From Anoxybacillus sp. J5B_2022 (GTDB lineage: Bacteria; Bacillota; Bacilli; Bacillales; Anoxybacillaceae), in the NCBI RefSeq assembly GCF_026847645.1, contig NZ_JAPSMC010000036.1, positions 1 through 32,809 of the forward strand: a DNA stretch of 32,809 nucleotides. Direction: 5' to 3'. Under the pieces are notes generated by a model, which had not been told where the DNA came from, did not search any database, and saw only the letters and a program-made list of their open reading frames with translations. Of this stretch, positions 6,904-16,481 are shown piece by piece (the stretch's first letter is position 1; every line of letters starts with the position of its first letter). The position numbers and the translations under genes are program-made.

Positions 6904-7770
6904 ATGGCTAAAACGATCAAATTCAATCTCATTTTAGATAATCAACCAGTAAGAAATATTGATGATTTAAAAAATAATTTTTCAATTGAGGATATGCTAG
7001 ATGTATATAAAAATGGGTTGCTACAAAGATGGCTCTCTGTTAGGGGATATAATGACTATCTTAATAAAGTCAATAGTATAACAGCTCATAGTAATACTGA
7101 GATCATTCAACAACTTATTAAGATTTTTGAGATGGAATGTGATGATGACAAAATAAAAGAAAGCATTGCAATTTTAGAGTATGTAAACGAGCAAGCAGAG
7201 TTACTTGAGGAATATAAAAAGGCGAATTATCAAGTTAAAAGCATTATCGATGATTATCACGTAGGTTACGACTCAGTAATTATGGATATCATCGAAAATA
7301 AAGATAATATGCCGAAAATTAAAGCGAATATACAAGAAATAGAAAAAAATTATATGGGACTTTTTAATTTAAATTACAAGGATTTGTATGAAACTTTAAT
7401 TGAACAAGCCCCTTTAGCTGTTTTTGCAATTTTGATGAATGATGGGATGCGAAGTTATTTTTTAGATAGTGAATGTTACATCCATGAGGAACTGAACAAC
7501 TTTATACAAAATAGAAGCTGGTTAAAAGAAAAAATAGGAGAAGAATTAAAAATTTTTAAAGGCGATACAGAAGCTTATTGGAAAGATATAGAGCCACAAG
7601 GAAAAAAATATATGATTATAAGAATGGAAAACGGTAATTACGTGCGGAATGCCGGAAAATTTGGAGAGGAATTATCTTCGAGCGATATTAATGGCGCTTT
7701 TGTTATTTTAGATGGAATTGATTATAAAAGCAGAAATGCTAATCATGAACTTCTGTACATGGAGGTGTGA
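6904..7770 (+). CDS. Protein with N-terminal WL-type module, operon B partner, 288 aa
   Basis: First gene of operon B, with an excellent ribosome binding site (GGAGGGAGA). Residues 1-60 form a module I recognise from many uncharacterised bacterial proteins: a strand (IKFNLILDNQPV), a helix start (DDLKNNFS), then YKNGLLQRWLSVRGY followed by a helix. In those proteins it heads varied domains. Residues about 70-215 are acidic and helical, and residues about 225-288 are beta-rich (KYMIIRMENGNYVRN and a final FVILDGIDY segment). There is no signal peptide or membrane segment. The stop codon TGA (7768-7770) is three bases before the ATPase start, so the two are translationally coupled. It is probably an adaptor or substrate-recognition partner of the ATPase; function unknown. 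Confidence 0.7.
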   Translation: MAKTIKFNLILDNQPVRNIDDLKNNFSIEDMLDVYKNGLLQRWLSVRGYNDYLNKVNSITAHSNTEIIQQLIKIFEMECDDDKIKESIAILEYVNEQAELLEEYKKANYQVKSIIDDYHVGYDSVIMDIIENKDNMPKIKANIQEIEKNYMGLFNLNYKDLYETLIEQAPLAVFAILMNDGMRSYFLDSECYIHEELNNFIQNRSWLKEKIGEELKIFKGDTEAYWKDIEPQGKKYMIIRMENGNYVRNAGKFGEELSSSDINGAFVILDGIDYKSRNANHELLYMEV

Positions 7771-7772
7771 AG

Positions 7773-9284
7773 ATGAGGAAAAATGCAGAACATCTTTTAG
7801 CTTCATATGTCGATGCTTTACGTCCGATTATATATATCAATCATTTTGATTTTAAAGTAATTGATGATTTGATTTTGAAGATTGGACAAGGTGTCAATAT
7901 TGTCGAATATAACAATGCGTTAGGAATCGTAGATTTTGAGACGACAAGCCCATTGATGGAATGTAGTTTGGAAAAATTTTTAATAAATATTATGGATGAA
8001 GGATACGAAAAGCAAACTTTTATTGTGCTTAAAGATGTACATAATTTTTTGGAAGATCCTAAAGTTATAGCGTTACTGAAAAGAATATGTGAAGATAATT
8101 TGTATCGTGAAAATTACAACGCTACGATATTTATAGTGTCTAGCAAGTTGACCATTCCATGTGAATTAGAAAATTATATCACTGTATTTGATGTTCCACT
8201 ACCTACACATAAAGAGATTGTTGAATTAGTCATAAATTTTACTAAAAGTTTAGATATTCAAGTGGAAGAAGAAGTACTAAACGATATCGCCTTATCATTT
8301 AGAGGACTAAATGAATTTCAAATAAACCAAATCTTAAATTTAGCCTATCAAGATGGCGGATATATTGATGAGGAAGACAAGTATTTAATACTTCAAGAAA
8401 AAGAACAGCTTATTAAAAAATCAGGAATGTTGGAGATGGTTAATTTTAAAGAGAGTATAGAAGGCATTGGCGGTTTGGAAAATTTAAAGGCATGGCTTTA
8501 TCGAAAGGCGAAAGTGTTTAACCACTTAGATAAAGCGATTAAGTTTGGAGTGGATGTTCCAAAAGGAATCATGATTATTGGTATGCCAGGTTGCGGTAAA
8601 AGTTTAACGGCAAAAGCGACGGCTAGATTGTTTGAAGTGCCGCTCGTACGGCTTGATGTCGGTAGGCTTCTTGGTAAATATGTTGGCGAATCGGAAGAAA
8701 ATATGAGAAAAGCATTGCAATTAGCAGAAGCGATCAGCCCATGTGTTCTTTGGATTGACGAAATTGAAAAAGCGTTTTCTGGTGTTGGTAGTGAAGGTGG
8801 GGGAAATGATGTCACGACGAGATTGTTTGGTCATTTTCTTACGTGGATGCAAGAAAAAGAAAATACTGTTTTTATCGTTGCCACAGCGAACGATATTTCA
8901 AGAATACCTCCTGAATTTTTGAGAAAAGGGAGATTCGATGAATTGTTTTTCGTCGATTTACCGAACGATGAGGAACGAAGAAAGATCATTGAAATTCATC
9001 TTAAGAAAAGAAACAAATGGCATAAAGATATAGACACAATTGCTTTAATAAAAGAAACGAAAGGATTTAACGGGGCAGATTTAGAATCTGTTGTAAAAGA
9101 AGCCATCGAATCTGCATTTATTAACGGTAAAGATAAAATAACAACTGAAGATTTAATACAGGCCGCTAGAGATACAAAACCGATTTCAAGCACTTTAAAG
9201 GATAAGATCGATCAAATCAAACAAGAAATTAGTAAAATTGATATAAAACCGGCAAGTAAAATAAATGATAATATTGAGAAATAA
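7773..9284 (+). CDS. Ycf46-like AAA+ ATPase, 503 aa
   Basis: The C-terminal half is a complete AAA+ module: GGLENLK-WL entry, Walker A GMPGCGKS (about residues 270-277), a pore-loop-like LGKYVGESEENMR, Walker B VLWIDEIEKA (Asp and Glu near 329-330), sensor-1 ATAND, and arginine finger LRKGRFDE. The helical lid ends near residue 470. The N-terminal 220 residues look like a degenerate ATPase domain (alternating strands such as RPIIYI and TFIVLKD) without a Walker A. This two-part layout and the PGCGKSLTAKA and PCVLWIDE segments are those of the Ycf46 branch of AAA+ proteins. ATG 7773 is chosen over GTG 7767 because GGAGGTG at 7761-7767 is properly spaced from it. It probably remodels its operon partners with ATP; the substrate is unknown. 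Confidence 0.85.
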   Translation: MRKNAEHLLASYVDALRPIIYINHFDFKVIDDLILKIGQGVNIVEYNNALGIVDFETTSPLMECSLEKFLINIMDEGYEKQTFIVLKDVHNFLEDPKVIALLKRICEDNLYRENYNATIFIVSSKLTIPCELENYITVFDVPLPTHKEIVELVINFTKSLDIQVEEEVLNDIALSFRGLNEFQINQILNLAYQDGGYIDEEDKYLILQEKEQLIKKSGMLEMVNFKESIEGIGGLENLKAWLYRKAKVFNHLDKAIKFGVDVPKGIMIIGMPGCGKSLTAKATARLFEVPLVRLDVGRLLGKYVGESEENMRKALQLAEAISPCVLWIDEIEKAFSGVGSEGGGNDVTTRLFGHFLTWMQEKENTVFIVATANDISRIPPEFLRKGRFDELFFVDLPNDEERRKIIEIHLKKRNKWHKDIDTIALIKETKGFNGADLESVVKEAIESAFINGKDKITTEDLIQAARDTKPISSTLKDKIDQIKQEISKIDIKPASKINDNIEK

Positions 9285-9349
9285 TCCGCGGGAGAACAAA
9301 TCGCTATGGAACAATTTCTGATAAGTTCGTTGAGAAAGGGACGACGAAT

Positions 9350-10876
9350 ATGAACAAAATGAAAACAGCAGAATTTATTACTGGTTTCGAAAATACACAA
9401 ATATTGCCTGAAGATGAGGCGAAGGAGCTGCAAATTTTACAACAGAAATTCATAGAAAGCTATATTAATCATAAAGATAAAATGGATGTCGAAGAATGGC
9501 TTAGGATGGAATTAAAAAATAGCCTTCCTGAAAAGCCCGTTACAGAGATAGAGGAAATTAGTAAAGAGATTGTTAAAACGCTCAAAGTAAATGAGAGTAG
9601 CAAAATGTCTCTACAAGAAGCGATAAAAAATGGTCACAGTAAAGAGAGTTGGTTTGCAAACCAACTCAAGCAATCGACTTCCCATTTTACTACTGCACAA
9701 ACAGCCGAATATCTTCACACGTTGGATGAAGCTATTAAAAATGCCAATCAATCAATGTACAACACAATAATGACTAAAAATGGAGTCGTTAGTCAAAATT
9801 TTAACTTAGATGGATTTATTGCAGAGCAACATCATGTGAATTCTTTTAACTTGAAAGCAGCAGTTAAGGGAAGTGAGTATCGAGCAGAAGTGCTTCCTCC
9901 TAAAGATGGGCAAACGTATGGTAAAAACTCTGTTGATATTGCGATAAAAGATAGAACAAGAAAAATCGTTGAAAGGTATCAGGCAAAGTATGGAAAAACA
10001 GCTGAAGATACGATAAGAATGATTAATGAAGGGAATTATAATAATCAACGATTACTCGTTCCTGCAGAACAAGTGGAAGAAGTTCAAAAAGCTTTTCCAA
10101 ATAAAACAGTTGTAGCATCCATTGGATCAGGAGAAATCAAAAGTGAACCTTTAGAAAAAATAAGAGCAAAAGAATTGCAAAAAGAAGCTCAAAGCGGCAG
10201 ATGGAACGACTTAAATTGGAACGAATATAAAAGCAAAGATCTTGCGATTGGGATTGGAAAACAAGCTGGATATGCGGCGATACAAGGAGTTGCTATTGGG
10301 GCAGGGATTGAACTTGCAAAGAAAGTATATAATGGTGAAGAAATAAAATCAGAAGAAGTCGTTGAACAAGCATTAATGACTGGCGCGGATTTTGGCATTA
10401 AAGCTGCGACGGCAGGGGCTTTAAAAGTCGCTGTCGAAAAAGGAGTAGTAACAGTTATTCCAAAAGGAACTCCAGCTGGAACAATCGCTAATATAGCATA
10501 TATCGCCATTGAAAATATTAAAATATTAGGAAAAGTAGCAACAGGTGAAATGACACTAAGGGAAGGCTTTGAAAAAATGAAGCAAACGACTGTCGCAACG
10601 GTAGCTGGTATTGCAGCAAGGACTGAAGGCGCGTTAATCGGAGAAACTGTTGGATCTGTGTTTGGTCCAGTTGGAGCAGCTGTTGGTGGTTTTGTCGGTG
10701 GAAAGGTTGGATATATTGCTGGTTCAAAAGTTGGAGAAACTATAGTGAAAACTCATCAAAAAATCAGAAATAAAGCGAGAGAAATTGTAAAAGAAGTTGG
10801 AAGTACTGTAGCTTCGGGAGTGGAAAATGTTTGGAATGGTGTAAAAAGTTTTGCCAGTAGATGGTTCGCTTGGTAA
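9350..10876 (+). CDS. Nuclease-like protein with glycine-zipper hydrophobic tail, 508 aa
   Basis: Last gene of operon B, 65 bases after the ATPase, with AAAGGGA upstream. Residues 1-145 are acidic helices. The core has GFIAEQHHV (Glu159), SVDI (Asp196), RYQAKY (Gln211, Lys213) and LLVPAEQ (about 235-241), the same order as in the 520-residue protein at 2406. Residues about 285-400 contain WNDLNWNEY and amphipathic or hydrophobic helices (GIGKQAGYAAIQGVAIGAGI). Residues about 425-465 are a glycine zipper (FGPVGAAVGGFVGGKVGYIAG). The tail is basic and aromatic, ending WFAW. I know this as a widespread uncharacterised family. A PD-(D/E)XK-like fold with Q-x-K and membrane insertion of the tail are predictions. 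As a neighbour of an AAA+ ATPase it could be an effector or a client. Confidence 0.75.
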   Translation: MNKMKTAEFITGFENTQILPEDEAKELQILQQKFIESYINHKDKMDVEEWLRMELKNSLPEKPVTEIEEISKEIVKTLKVNESSKMSLQEAIKNGHSKESWFANQLKQSTSHFTTAQTAEYLHTLDEAIKNANQSMYNTIMTKNGVVSQNFNLDGFIAEQHHVNSFNLKAAVKGSEYRAEVLPPKDGQTYGKNSVDIAIKDRTRKIVERYQAKYGKTAEDTIRMINEGNYNNQRLLVPAEQVEEVQKAFPNKTVVASIGSGEIKSEPLEKIRAKELQKEAQSGRWNDLNWNEYKSKDLAIGIGKQAGYAAIQGVAIGAGIELAKKVYNGEEIKSEEVVEQALMTGADFGIKAATAGALKVAVEKGVVTVIPKGTPAGTIANIAYIAIENIKILGKVATGEMTLREGFEKMKQTTVATVAGIAARTEGALIGETVGSVFGPVGAAVGGFVGGKVGYIAGSKVGETIVKTHQKIRNKAREIVKEVGSTVASGVENVWNGVKSFASRWFAW

Positions 10877-10894
10877 AACAGAAACCAATTCAAC

Positions 10895-10926
10895 GAAAAA
10901 AACCCGCCTACCTAGACGGGTTTTTT
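10895..10926. terminator. Bidirectional terminator between the island and rqcH
   Basis: AAAAAACCCG (10896-10905) and CGGGTTTTTT (10917-10926) form a perfect hairpin with T tracts on both strands. It ends operon B rightward and rqcH leftward, and overlaps the rqcH stop codon. Confidence 0.85.
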
Positions 10927-12624
10927 CATCCTCACAACCAACTCCTCATCCGGTGTGACATAAATCGTCTGTTGGTTTTCGTAAATGACAAAGCCTGGTT
11001 TGGCGCCGCTCGGTTTTTTGACGTAGCGAACGCGCGTATAGTCGACCGGAACGGAGCTGGAGTGCCGCGCTTTGCTGAAGTAAGCAGCTAAATTCGCGGC
11101 TTCGATAATCGTTTGTTCCGACGGATTTTTGCTGCGGATGACGACGTGCGAGCCTGGAATGTCTTTCGTATGGAGCCAAATGTCGTCTTTGCTTGCGAGT
11201 TTGTTTGTTAAATAGTCGTTTTGTTTATTGTTTTTGCCGACGAGAATTTCCGTGCCGTCGCTTGATACATAGCGCTCGAGTTCAATCGAGCGCATCTTTT
11301 GTTTTTTCTGTTTTGTCGCTCGCGCCCGCAAATAGCCTTGTTCCATCAATTCGTCGCGAATTTCTTCGATATCTTTCGGAGCGGCCGTTTCAAGCTGCTG
11401 CAATAGCGTATCGAAATACACGATTTCTTCTTTCGTTCGCTCGATTTGTTGCTGCACGATGGCGAGCGAGTTTTTCGCTTTTTGGTATTTTTGAAAATAG
11501 CTTTGCGCATTTTCCGACGGCGATTTTTGTTTATCAAGCGGAATCGTGACCGTCGCACCGTTTTCGTCGTAATAGTTGACGACTTCGATTTCGCTCATTC
11601 CTCGCTGAGCCGCATAAAGATTCGCGGTTAACAATTCGCCATATAGCCGATATTGTTCTGCTTGCTTTGCTTCTTCTAACGTTTGTTCCAACTTTAACAG
11701 CTTTTTCTCATTTTTTGCTTTTTCGTTCACAACAAACCGCTCTAAATCATGCGCCTGCTGTTTCACGCGGTCGCGTTCGGCCTTGCCGAAATAAAAGCGG
11801 TCAAGCATTTCGCTTAGCGTACGAAACGTTTTCGCCTCTGCCTGCAAATGCATAAGCGGCAGCGCGTAAAACCATTCTTTTTGCCCGTTTGTATAAATAG
11901 AAGGTGTAAACTGACTGTTTCGCACTTCTTCGATTAAAGCGATAAAACTTTTCGGCAACGTTGTCCGGTTGGCCAGCCCGGCGCGAAAGACGGCTTCCTT
12001 TGCAAAGAGCGGTGAAACGCCAGCAAAAGCAGCGACGAGCTGATCGGCCAGTTTCCCCGCATGAAAATCGAGTTTTTTCATCACCGTTTCTTCTGTCGCG
12101 AAGAGTGGATTCAACTTCTCGTGCGACGGCGGTGCAACGTACGGATAGCCAGGCAAGACCGTCCGGTAACGGTTGACCGCTGGGGAAAGATGTTTAATGC
12201 TGTCAATGATCGTATTCATTTGTTTATCGATTAAAAGGATGTTGCTATGACGGCCCATAATTTCAATGATCAACCGCTTCACCGATACGTCCCCGATTTC
12301 ATTCCGGCCTTTTGCGTCGATGACGATGATCCGGTCAAAATCGACTTGTTGAATCGATTCAATGATGCTCCCTTCCAAATGTTTGCGCAACAACATGCAA
12401 AACATCGGCGGATCGGCTGGGTTGTCGTACGCTTCGCTCGTCAAATGGACGCGCGCATAGCTCGGATGCGCCGATAGCAACAACTTATGATTTTGCCCGC
12501 ACGCGCGAACATAAAACACAAGTTCATGAGGAAACGGCTGATAAATTTTCGTAATGCGCCCTCCTTCGAGCGCTTCTTTCAATTCTTTTACCATCGCATA
12601 TGTAAACACTCCGTCAAATGACAT
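10912..12624 (-). CDS. rqcH: RqcH, ribosome quality control alanine-tailing factor (NFACT family)
   Basis: Binds stalled 50S subunits with peptidyl-tRNA and recruits tRNA-Ala to add C-terminal alanine tails that mark nascent chains for degradation. The protein has an NFACT-N domain (starting [15 protein letters not shown]), the Asp97-Arg98 pair known to be needed for tailing in B. subtilis RqcH, a middle coiled coil (about residues 280-420) and an NFACT-R domain ([20 protein letters not shown]). Length about 570, usual for the family. The start at 12624 is preferred over the in-frame ATG at 12654 because the latter lies inside the TATAAT of its own promoter, while AAAGGTG lies six bases before 12624. 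Older names are yloA and FbpA-like fibronectin-binding protein. It is divergent from yloB. Confidence 0.95.
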   Translation of the reverse strand: MSFDGVFTYAMVKELKEALEGGRITKIYQPFPHELVFYVRACGQNHKLLLSAHPSYARVHLTSEAYDNPADPPMFCMLLRKHLEGSIIESIQQVDFDRIIVIDAKGRNEIGDVSVKRLIIEIMGRHSNILLIDKQMNTIIDSIKHLSPAVNRYRTVLPGYPYVAPPSHEKLNPLFATEETVMKKLDFHAGKLADQLVAAFAGVSPLFAKEAVFRAGLANRTTLPKSFIALIEEVRNSQFTPSIYTNGQKEWFYALPLMHLQAEAKTFRTLSEMLDRFYFGKAERDRVKQQAHDLERFVVNEKAKNEKKLLKLEQTLEEAKQAEQYRLYGELLTANLYAAQRGMSEIEVVNYYDENGATVTIPLDKQKSPSENAQSYFQKYQKAKNSLAIVQQQIERTKEEIVYFDTLLQQLETAAPKDIEEIRDELMEQGYLRARATKQKKQKMRSIELERYVSSDGTEILVGKNNKQNDYLTNKLASKDDIWLHTKDIPGSHVVIRSKNPSEQTIIEAANLAAYFSKARHSSSVPVDYTRVRYVKKPSGAKPGFVIYENQQTIYVTPDEELVVRMKKPV

Positions 12625-12652
12625 GTGAAACACCTTTCTGCTTTTTATTTTC

Positions 12653-12686
12653 ATTATATCATATCATTTTTTCGGACATGTCTGAA
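12653..12686. promoter_or_regulatory. rqcH -10 element and adjacent palindrome
   Basis: A perfect TATAAT on the minus strand (12653-12658) lies about 30 bases before the rqcH start. At 12671-12686 there is a 16-base near-perfect palindrome, TTCGGACATGTCTGAA, overlapping where the rqcH -35 would be and lying about 35 bases before yloB. It could be an operator for one or both divergent genes. Confidence 0.45.
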
Positions 12687-12722
12687 TAAGCTTTCATAGA
12701 AAAGCGAAGAGGAGGGAAAGGC

Positions 12723-15413
12723 ATGCAGTGGCATACGCTCGCACCAAACGATGTAGCGAAAGAAACGAATACGAACCTTGCGACCGGATTAACGACAGAA
12801 GAGGCAAAAAAGCGGTTGAAGCGATTCGGTGATAATAAGCTAAAAGAAACGAAAAAGCAGTCGGCGCTTTTATTGTTTTTCCATCAATTTCAAGATTTTA
12901 TGGTGCTTGTATTGCTTGTAGCAACGGTTATTTCTGGCTTTCTTGGCGAATATGTCGATGCGATCGCCATTATCGTCATTGTTATCATGAACGCATGCTT
13001 AGGTTTTTTCCAAGAACGGCGCGCTGAAAAATCGCTTGAAGCACTGAAGCAATTGTCCGCCCCGCAAGCGATCGTGTTGCGCGACGGGGAATGGGTGAAA
13101 GTGCGGTCGCAAGAACTCGTCGTCGGCGATGTCATCAAATTTTCTAGTGGTGACCGCATCGGGGCGGACGTCCGATTAATCGAAGCAAAAGGGCTGGAAA
13201 TCGAAGAATCAGCGCTTACAGGAGAATCGGTTCCGACCGCAAAAGTGGCTGCTCCGCTTGCGAATGATCACGCAACGATTGGCGATTTACATAACATGGC
13301 GTTTATGGGCACGTTAGTGACGCGCGGAAGCGGTGTTGGCATCGTCATTGCGACCGGAATGAAAACAGCGATGGGGCAAATCGCGAACCTTCTTCAAGAA
13401 GCGGAAACGGTAACGACCCCACTGCAGCGGAAACTAGAACAGCTCGGAAAAATTTTAATCGTCGTGGCGCTTTTGCTTACCGTTCTTGTCGTTGTCGTCG
13501 GCGTGATTCAAGGACACGAATTGTACGAAATGTTTTTGGCGGGGGTGTCGCTTGCGGTCGCTGCTATTCCGGAAGGATTGCCGGCCATTGTCACGATCGC
13601 GTTGGCGCTTGGCGTACAGCGCATGATTAAGAAAAATGCGATCGTTCGTAAACTTCCAGCCGTTGAAACGTTAGGTTGCGCTTCCGTCATTTGTTCGGAC
13701 AAAACTGGAACGATGACAGAAAATATGATGACGGTGACGCACTTATGGGCGAGCGGAAAAACGTGGACGGTCAGCGGAACCGGGCTGGAAACGAATGGAC
13801 AGTTTTATGAACACGATCGTCCTGTGGATGAAAAAAAAGAAGCAGCTTTGCAGCAGCTATTAACGTTTGGTGTGCTTTGCAACAACGCGCAGTTAAAAGA
13901 AAAAAATCATCGCCGCTACATCGATGGCGATCCGACCGAGGGAGCTCTGCTTGTCGCGGCGCTGAAAGCCGGTTTGACAAAAGAACGGCTTAATGCGGAA
14001 TTTGCGGTGGAGCACGAATTTCCGTTTGACTCGGAACGAAAAATGATGACCGTCATCGTTAAAGACAGCAGCGGTCGGCGTTGGATTGTAACAAAGGGAG
14101 CACCGGATGTACTATTAGAAATAAGCGATCGCATCACTTGGAACGGGCGCGAACAACAACTGACGTCCGCTTGGCGAAAAACGGTGCAAGAAGTCATTCA
14201 GACGATGGCGAATAAAGCGTTGCGCACAATTGCCATCGCTTATCGTCCGTTAGCAGCTCATGAACGAATCATAACGGAAAAAGACGCAGAAAAAGCGCTC
14301 ATTTTTGTCGGCATTCAAGGGATGATCGACCCGCCGCGTCCAGAAGTGAAAAAAGCCATTCACCAATGCAAAGAAGCAGGCATTAAAACGGTGATGATTA
14401 CCGGCGATCACGTGCTAACGGCTAGAGCGATTGCGAAGCAGCTTGGCATTTTGCCGAACAACGGGAAAGTGATGGACGGAGCGACGCTCTCACGGCTTTC
14501 CGTCGATGAACTCGAAGAAATTGTCGACGATATTTACGTATTTGCCCGCGTGTCACCGGAGCATAAATTGAAAATTGTGAAAGCGTTGCAGCGAAAAGGG
14601 CATGTCGTGGCGATGACCGGCGACGGCGTTAACGATGCGCCAGCGATTAAAGCGGCAGATATCGGGGTGGCGATGGGGAAATCGGGGACCGAAGTGGCGA
14701 AAGAATCGGCGGCGCTCGTATTGTTAGATGATAATTTTGCGACGATTCAAGCAGCCATTCATGAAGGAAGAAACATTTACGAAAACATTCGCAAATTTAT
14801 CCGCTACTTGCTTGCTTCGAACGTCGGCGAAATTTTAGTGATGTTATTTGCGATGCTGTTAGCGTTGCCGCTGCCGCTCGTTCCGATTCAAATTTTATGG
14901 GTCAATCTCGTAACCGATGGACTGCCAGCGATGGCGCTTGGACTTGACCAGGCAGAAGAAAACGTCATGAAACGAAAACCGCGCCATCCGAAAGAAGGCG
15001 TATTTGCCCGTGGACTCGGCTGGAAAATCGTTAGCCGCGGCTTTATTATCGGGCTCGTGACGCTTGCCGCATTTATGACCGTTTACGAACGAAGCGCGGG
15101 AAACCTTGTATACGCGCAGACGGCGGCGTTTGCCACATTAGTGATGGCCCAGCTCATTCACGTGTTCGACTGCCGCTGTGAACGTTCGATTTTTGATCGC
15201 AATCCGCTTGGAAATTTATATCTTGTCGGTGCGGTGCTTTTATCTGTTTTGCTGTTGCTTGTTGTGATTTATTATCCGCCGTTGCAAAGCGTATTCCATA
15301 CCGTTCCGATCGCTCCATTAGATTGGATGTTGATCGTTGGTTTAGCGGCGTTACCGACATTTTTATTTGCCGGTTCGTTTTTTACAAGAAAATCGCGGAC
15401 AAATATGTTATAA
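12723..15413 (+). CDS. yloB: Calcium-transporting P-type ATPase (P2A)
   Basis: Pumps Ca2+ across the membrane at the expense of ATP. All P-type signatures are present: TGES (166-169) in the actuator domain, PEGLP (283-287) in membrane helix 4, the phosphorylated Asp326 in DKTGT, a nucleotide-binding domain with KGAPD, and TGDGVND in the hinge. Membrane helices lie near 55-95, 243-265, 270-300 and in a C-terminal group from about 695. The 896-residue length and the cation-ATPase N- and C-terminal domains fit the SERCA-like P2A group, where B. subtilis YloB belongs. AGGAGGG precedes the ATG. Ca2+ specificity rests on family assignment; a P2A Mn2+ role is less likely. Confidence 0.93.
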   Translation: MQWHTLAPNDVAKETNTNLATGLTTEEAKKRLKRFGDNKLKETKKQSALLLFFHQFQDFMVLVLLVATVISGFLGEYVDAIAIIVIVIMNACLGFFQERRAEKSLEALKQLSAPQAIVLRDGEWVKVRSQELVVGDVIKFSSGDRIGADVRLIEAKGLEIEESALTGESVPTAKVAAPLANDHATIGDLHNMAFMGTLVTRGSGVGIVIATGMKTAMGQIANLLQEAETVTTPLQRKLEQLGKILIVVALLLTVLVVVVGVIQGHELYEMFLAGVSLAVAAIPEGLPAIVTIALALGVQRMIKKNAIVRKLPAVETLGCASVICSDKTGTMTENMMTVTHLWASGKTWTVSGTGLETNGQFYEHDRPVDEKKEAALQQLLTFGVLCNNAQLKEKNHRRYIDGDPTEGALLVAALKAGLTKERLNAEFAVEHEFPFDSERKMMTVIVKDSSGRRWIVTKGAPDVLLEISDRITWNGREQQLTSAWRKTVQEVIQTMANKALRTIAIAYRPLAAHERIITEKDAEKALIFVGIQGMIDPPRPEVKKAIHQCKEAGIKTVMITGDHVLTARAIAKQLGILPNNGKVMDGATLSRLSVDELEEIVDDIYVFARVSPEHKLKIVKALQRKGHVVAMTGDGVNDAPAIKAADIGVAMGKSGTEVAKESAALVLLDDNFATIQAAIHEGRNIYENIRKFIRYLLASNVGEILVMLFAMLLALPLPLVPIQILWVNLVTDGLPAMALGLDQAEENVMKRKPRHPKEGVFARGLGWKIVSRGFIIGLVTLAAFMTVYERSAGNLVYAQTAAFATLVMAQLIHVFDCRCERSIFDRNPLGNLYLVGAVLLSVLLLLVVIYYPPLQSVFHTVPIAPLDWMLIVGLAALPTFLFAGSFFTRKSRTNML

Positions 15414-15414
15414 T
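15406..15414 (+). promoter_or_regulatory. Extended -10 promoter at the end of yloB
   Basis: TGTTATAAT (TGn plus TATAAT at 15409-15414) overlaps the yloB stop codon and would start the long downstream operon from yicC/yloC. No convincing -35 is seen, which an extended -10 can tolerate. Confidence 0.5.
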
Positions 15415-15457
15415 ATGCAAGGTGATAGGAGATTTCCTATGACCTTTTCTTTTTGTT

Positions 15458-15478
15458 CGCGGCTCGTTGCCGCGTTTT
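15458..15478 (+). terminator. Leader hairpin before yloC, possible attenuator
   Basis: CGCGGC (15458-15463) and GCCGCG (15469-15474) form a 6-bp GC stem with a 5-base loop followed by TTTT. It lies between the promoter-like element at 15406 and the yloC start. A second inverted repeat, ATAGGA/TTCCTAT, lies just upstream at about 15425-15440. It may trim transcription from the promoter or stop yloB read-through. Confidence 0.4.
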
Positions 15479-15549
15479 GTAGGTAAGAGAGTGACCATTT
15501 TGCTGCTTTAGTCATAGGAGTTTTAAGATGACGCAATGGATGTGATAAC

Positions 15550-16425
15550 ATGGTATGTAGTATGACCGGCTTCGGCCGAAGCAAACAAACAAATGGACGC
15601 ATCAGCATGACGGTAGAAATGAAATCTGTCAACCACCGCTTTTGCGAAATTTCTGTCCGCCTCCCTAGACAATTGCTAATCTTTGAGGATAAAATAAAAA
15701 AAGTGATTTTGCAGTACGTCCAAAGAGGGAGAGTGGAAGTGTTTATCACGGTCGAAGGGGAAGGCTGGACGAAACGGAAGCTGCAAGTCGATTGGCAGCT
15801 GATGGGCGACTACTATGAACGGTTGCAAGAAGCAGCTGCTCGCTTTGCGCTACAAGACCGCATGACGTTAGGGCAATTGTTTCAACTCGAAGGCGTAGTA
15901 GAAGTCGTCGAGGAAGAAGCAGGAAATGAAGAGGTGGAGCAGCTTCTCCTATCAGCAACGGAAGAAGCGGCCAAGCAGCTAAAAGCAATGAGGGAAAAAG
16001 AGGGTGCGGCGCTATGTAATGATATTCGGGAGCAGCTTTCCGTCATCGCACAATGCGCACGCAACGTCCGGCAGTTTGCTCCTGAAGTGGTGGAACAATA
16101 CCGCACGCGGCTCATGAAACGAATAAACGAATGGGTGCAAGGAGCGGTCGACGAAACGCGTCTTTTGACAGAAGTAGCGATGTTTGCGGAAAAAGCCGAT
16201 ATTAATGAAGAACTAACGCGCATTCGTAGCCATATTGAACAGCTAGAAAATACATTGCATCAATCGGGGCCGATCGGACGCAAACTCGATTTTTTAGTGC
16301 AAGAACTAAACCGAGAAATGAACACGATCGGCTCGAAAGCAAACGACAGCCGCATCGCCTTGCAAGTCGTCGAAATGAAAAGCGCGCTTGAAAAGGTGAA
16401 AGAACAAGTGCAAAATATAGAGTAA
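15550..16425 (+). CDS. yloC: YicC family endoribonuclease
   Basis: YicC/YloC-family protein with an N-terminal YicC domain (starting with [10 protein letters not shown] and the EMKSVNHRF motif) and a C-terminal DUF1732 domain (about 205-291, with [15 protein letters not shown] near the end). Homologues are endoribonucleases that form hexameric rings and act in RNA turnover; E. coli YicC promotes decay of the RyhB small RNA. Its 291 residues match B. subtilis YloC. The ribosome binding site is weak (GATGTGATA). The MTGFG start four codons later is possible but homologues keep the extra residues. It heads the remA-gmk-rpoZ operon. Confidence 0.9.
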   Translation: MVCSMTGFGRSKQTNGRISMTVEMKSVNHRFCEISVRLPRQLLIFEDKIKKVILQYVQRGRVEVFITVEGEGWTKRKLQVDWQLMGDYYERLQEAAARFALQDRMTLGQLFQLEGVVEVVEEEAGNEEVEQLLLSATEEAAKQLKAMREKEGAALCNDIREQLSVIAQCARNVRQFAPEVVEQYRTRLMKRINEWVQGAVDETRLLTEVAMFAEKADINEELTRIRSHIEQLENTLHQSGPIGRKLDFLVQELNREMNTIGSKANDSRIALQVVEMKSALEKVKEQVQNIE

Positions 16426-16481
16426 CCGTTTATTACAATGAGGTGACGGCAACAATAATTTTTATGGCAGGTGGAATGTTT

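Noticed and set aside
9306-9353. 15-codon ORF overlapping the start of the 508-residue gene by ATGA
   Set aside because: The ribosome binding site is poorly spaced and such a short frame is expected by chance; I could not support it as a leader peptide.
2406-10876. Prophage or conjugative element
   Set aside because: No integrase, capsid, portal, terminase, relaxase or transfer gene is present; the glycine-rich proteins do not look like tail or tape-measure proteins.
12625-12654. Longer rqcH start at 12654
   Set aside because: The ATG lies within the TATAAT of the promoter and would not be in the mRNA.
16443-16481. Longer remA start at GTG 16443
   Set aside because: The extra residues are absent from the family, and AGGTGG is placed for GTG 16482.
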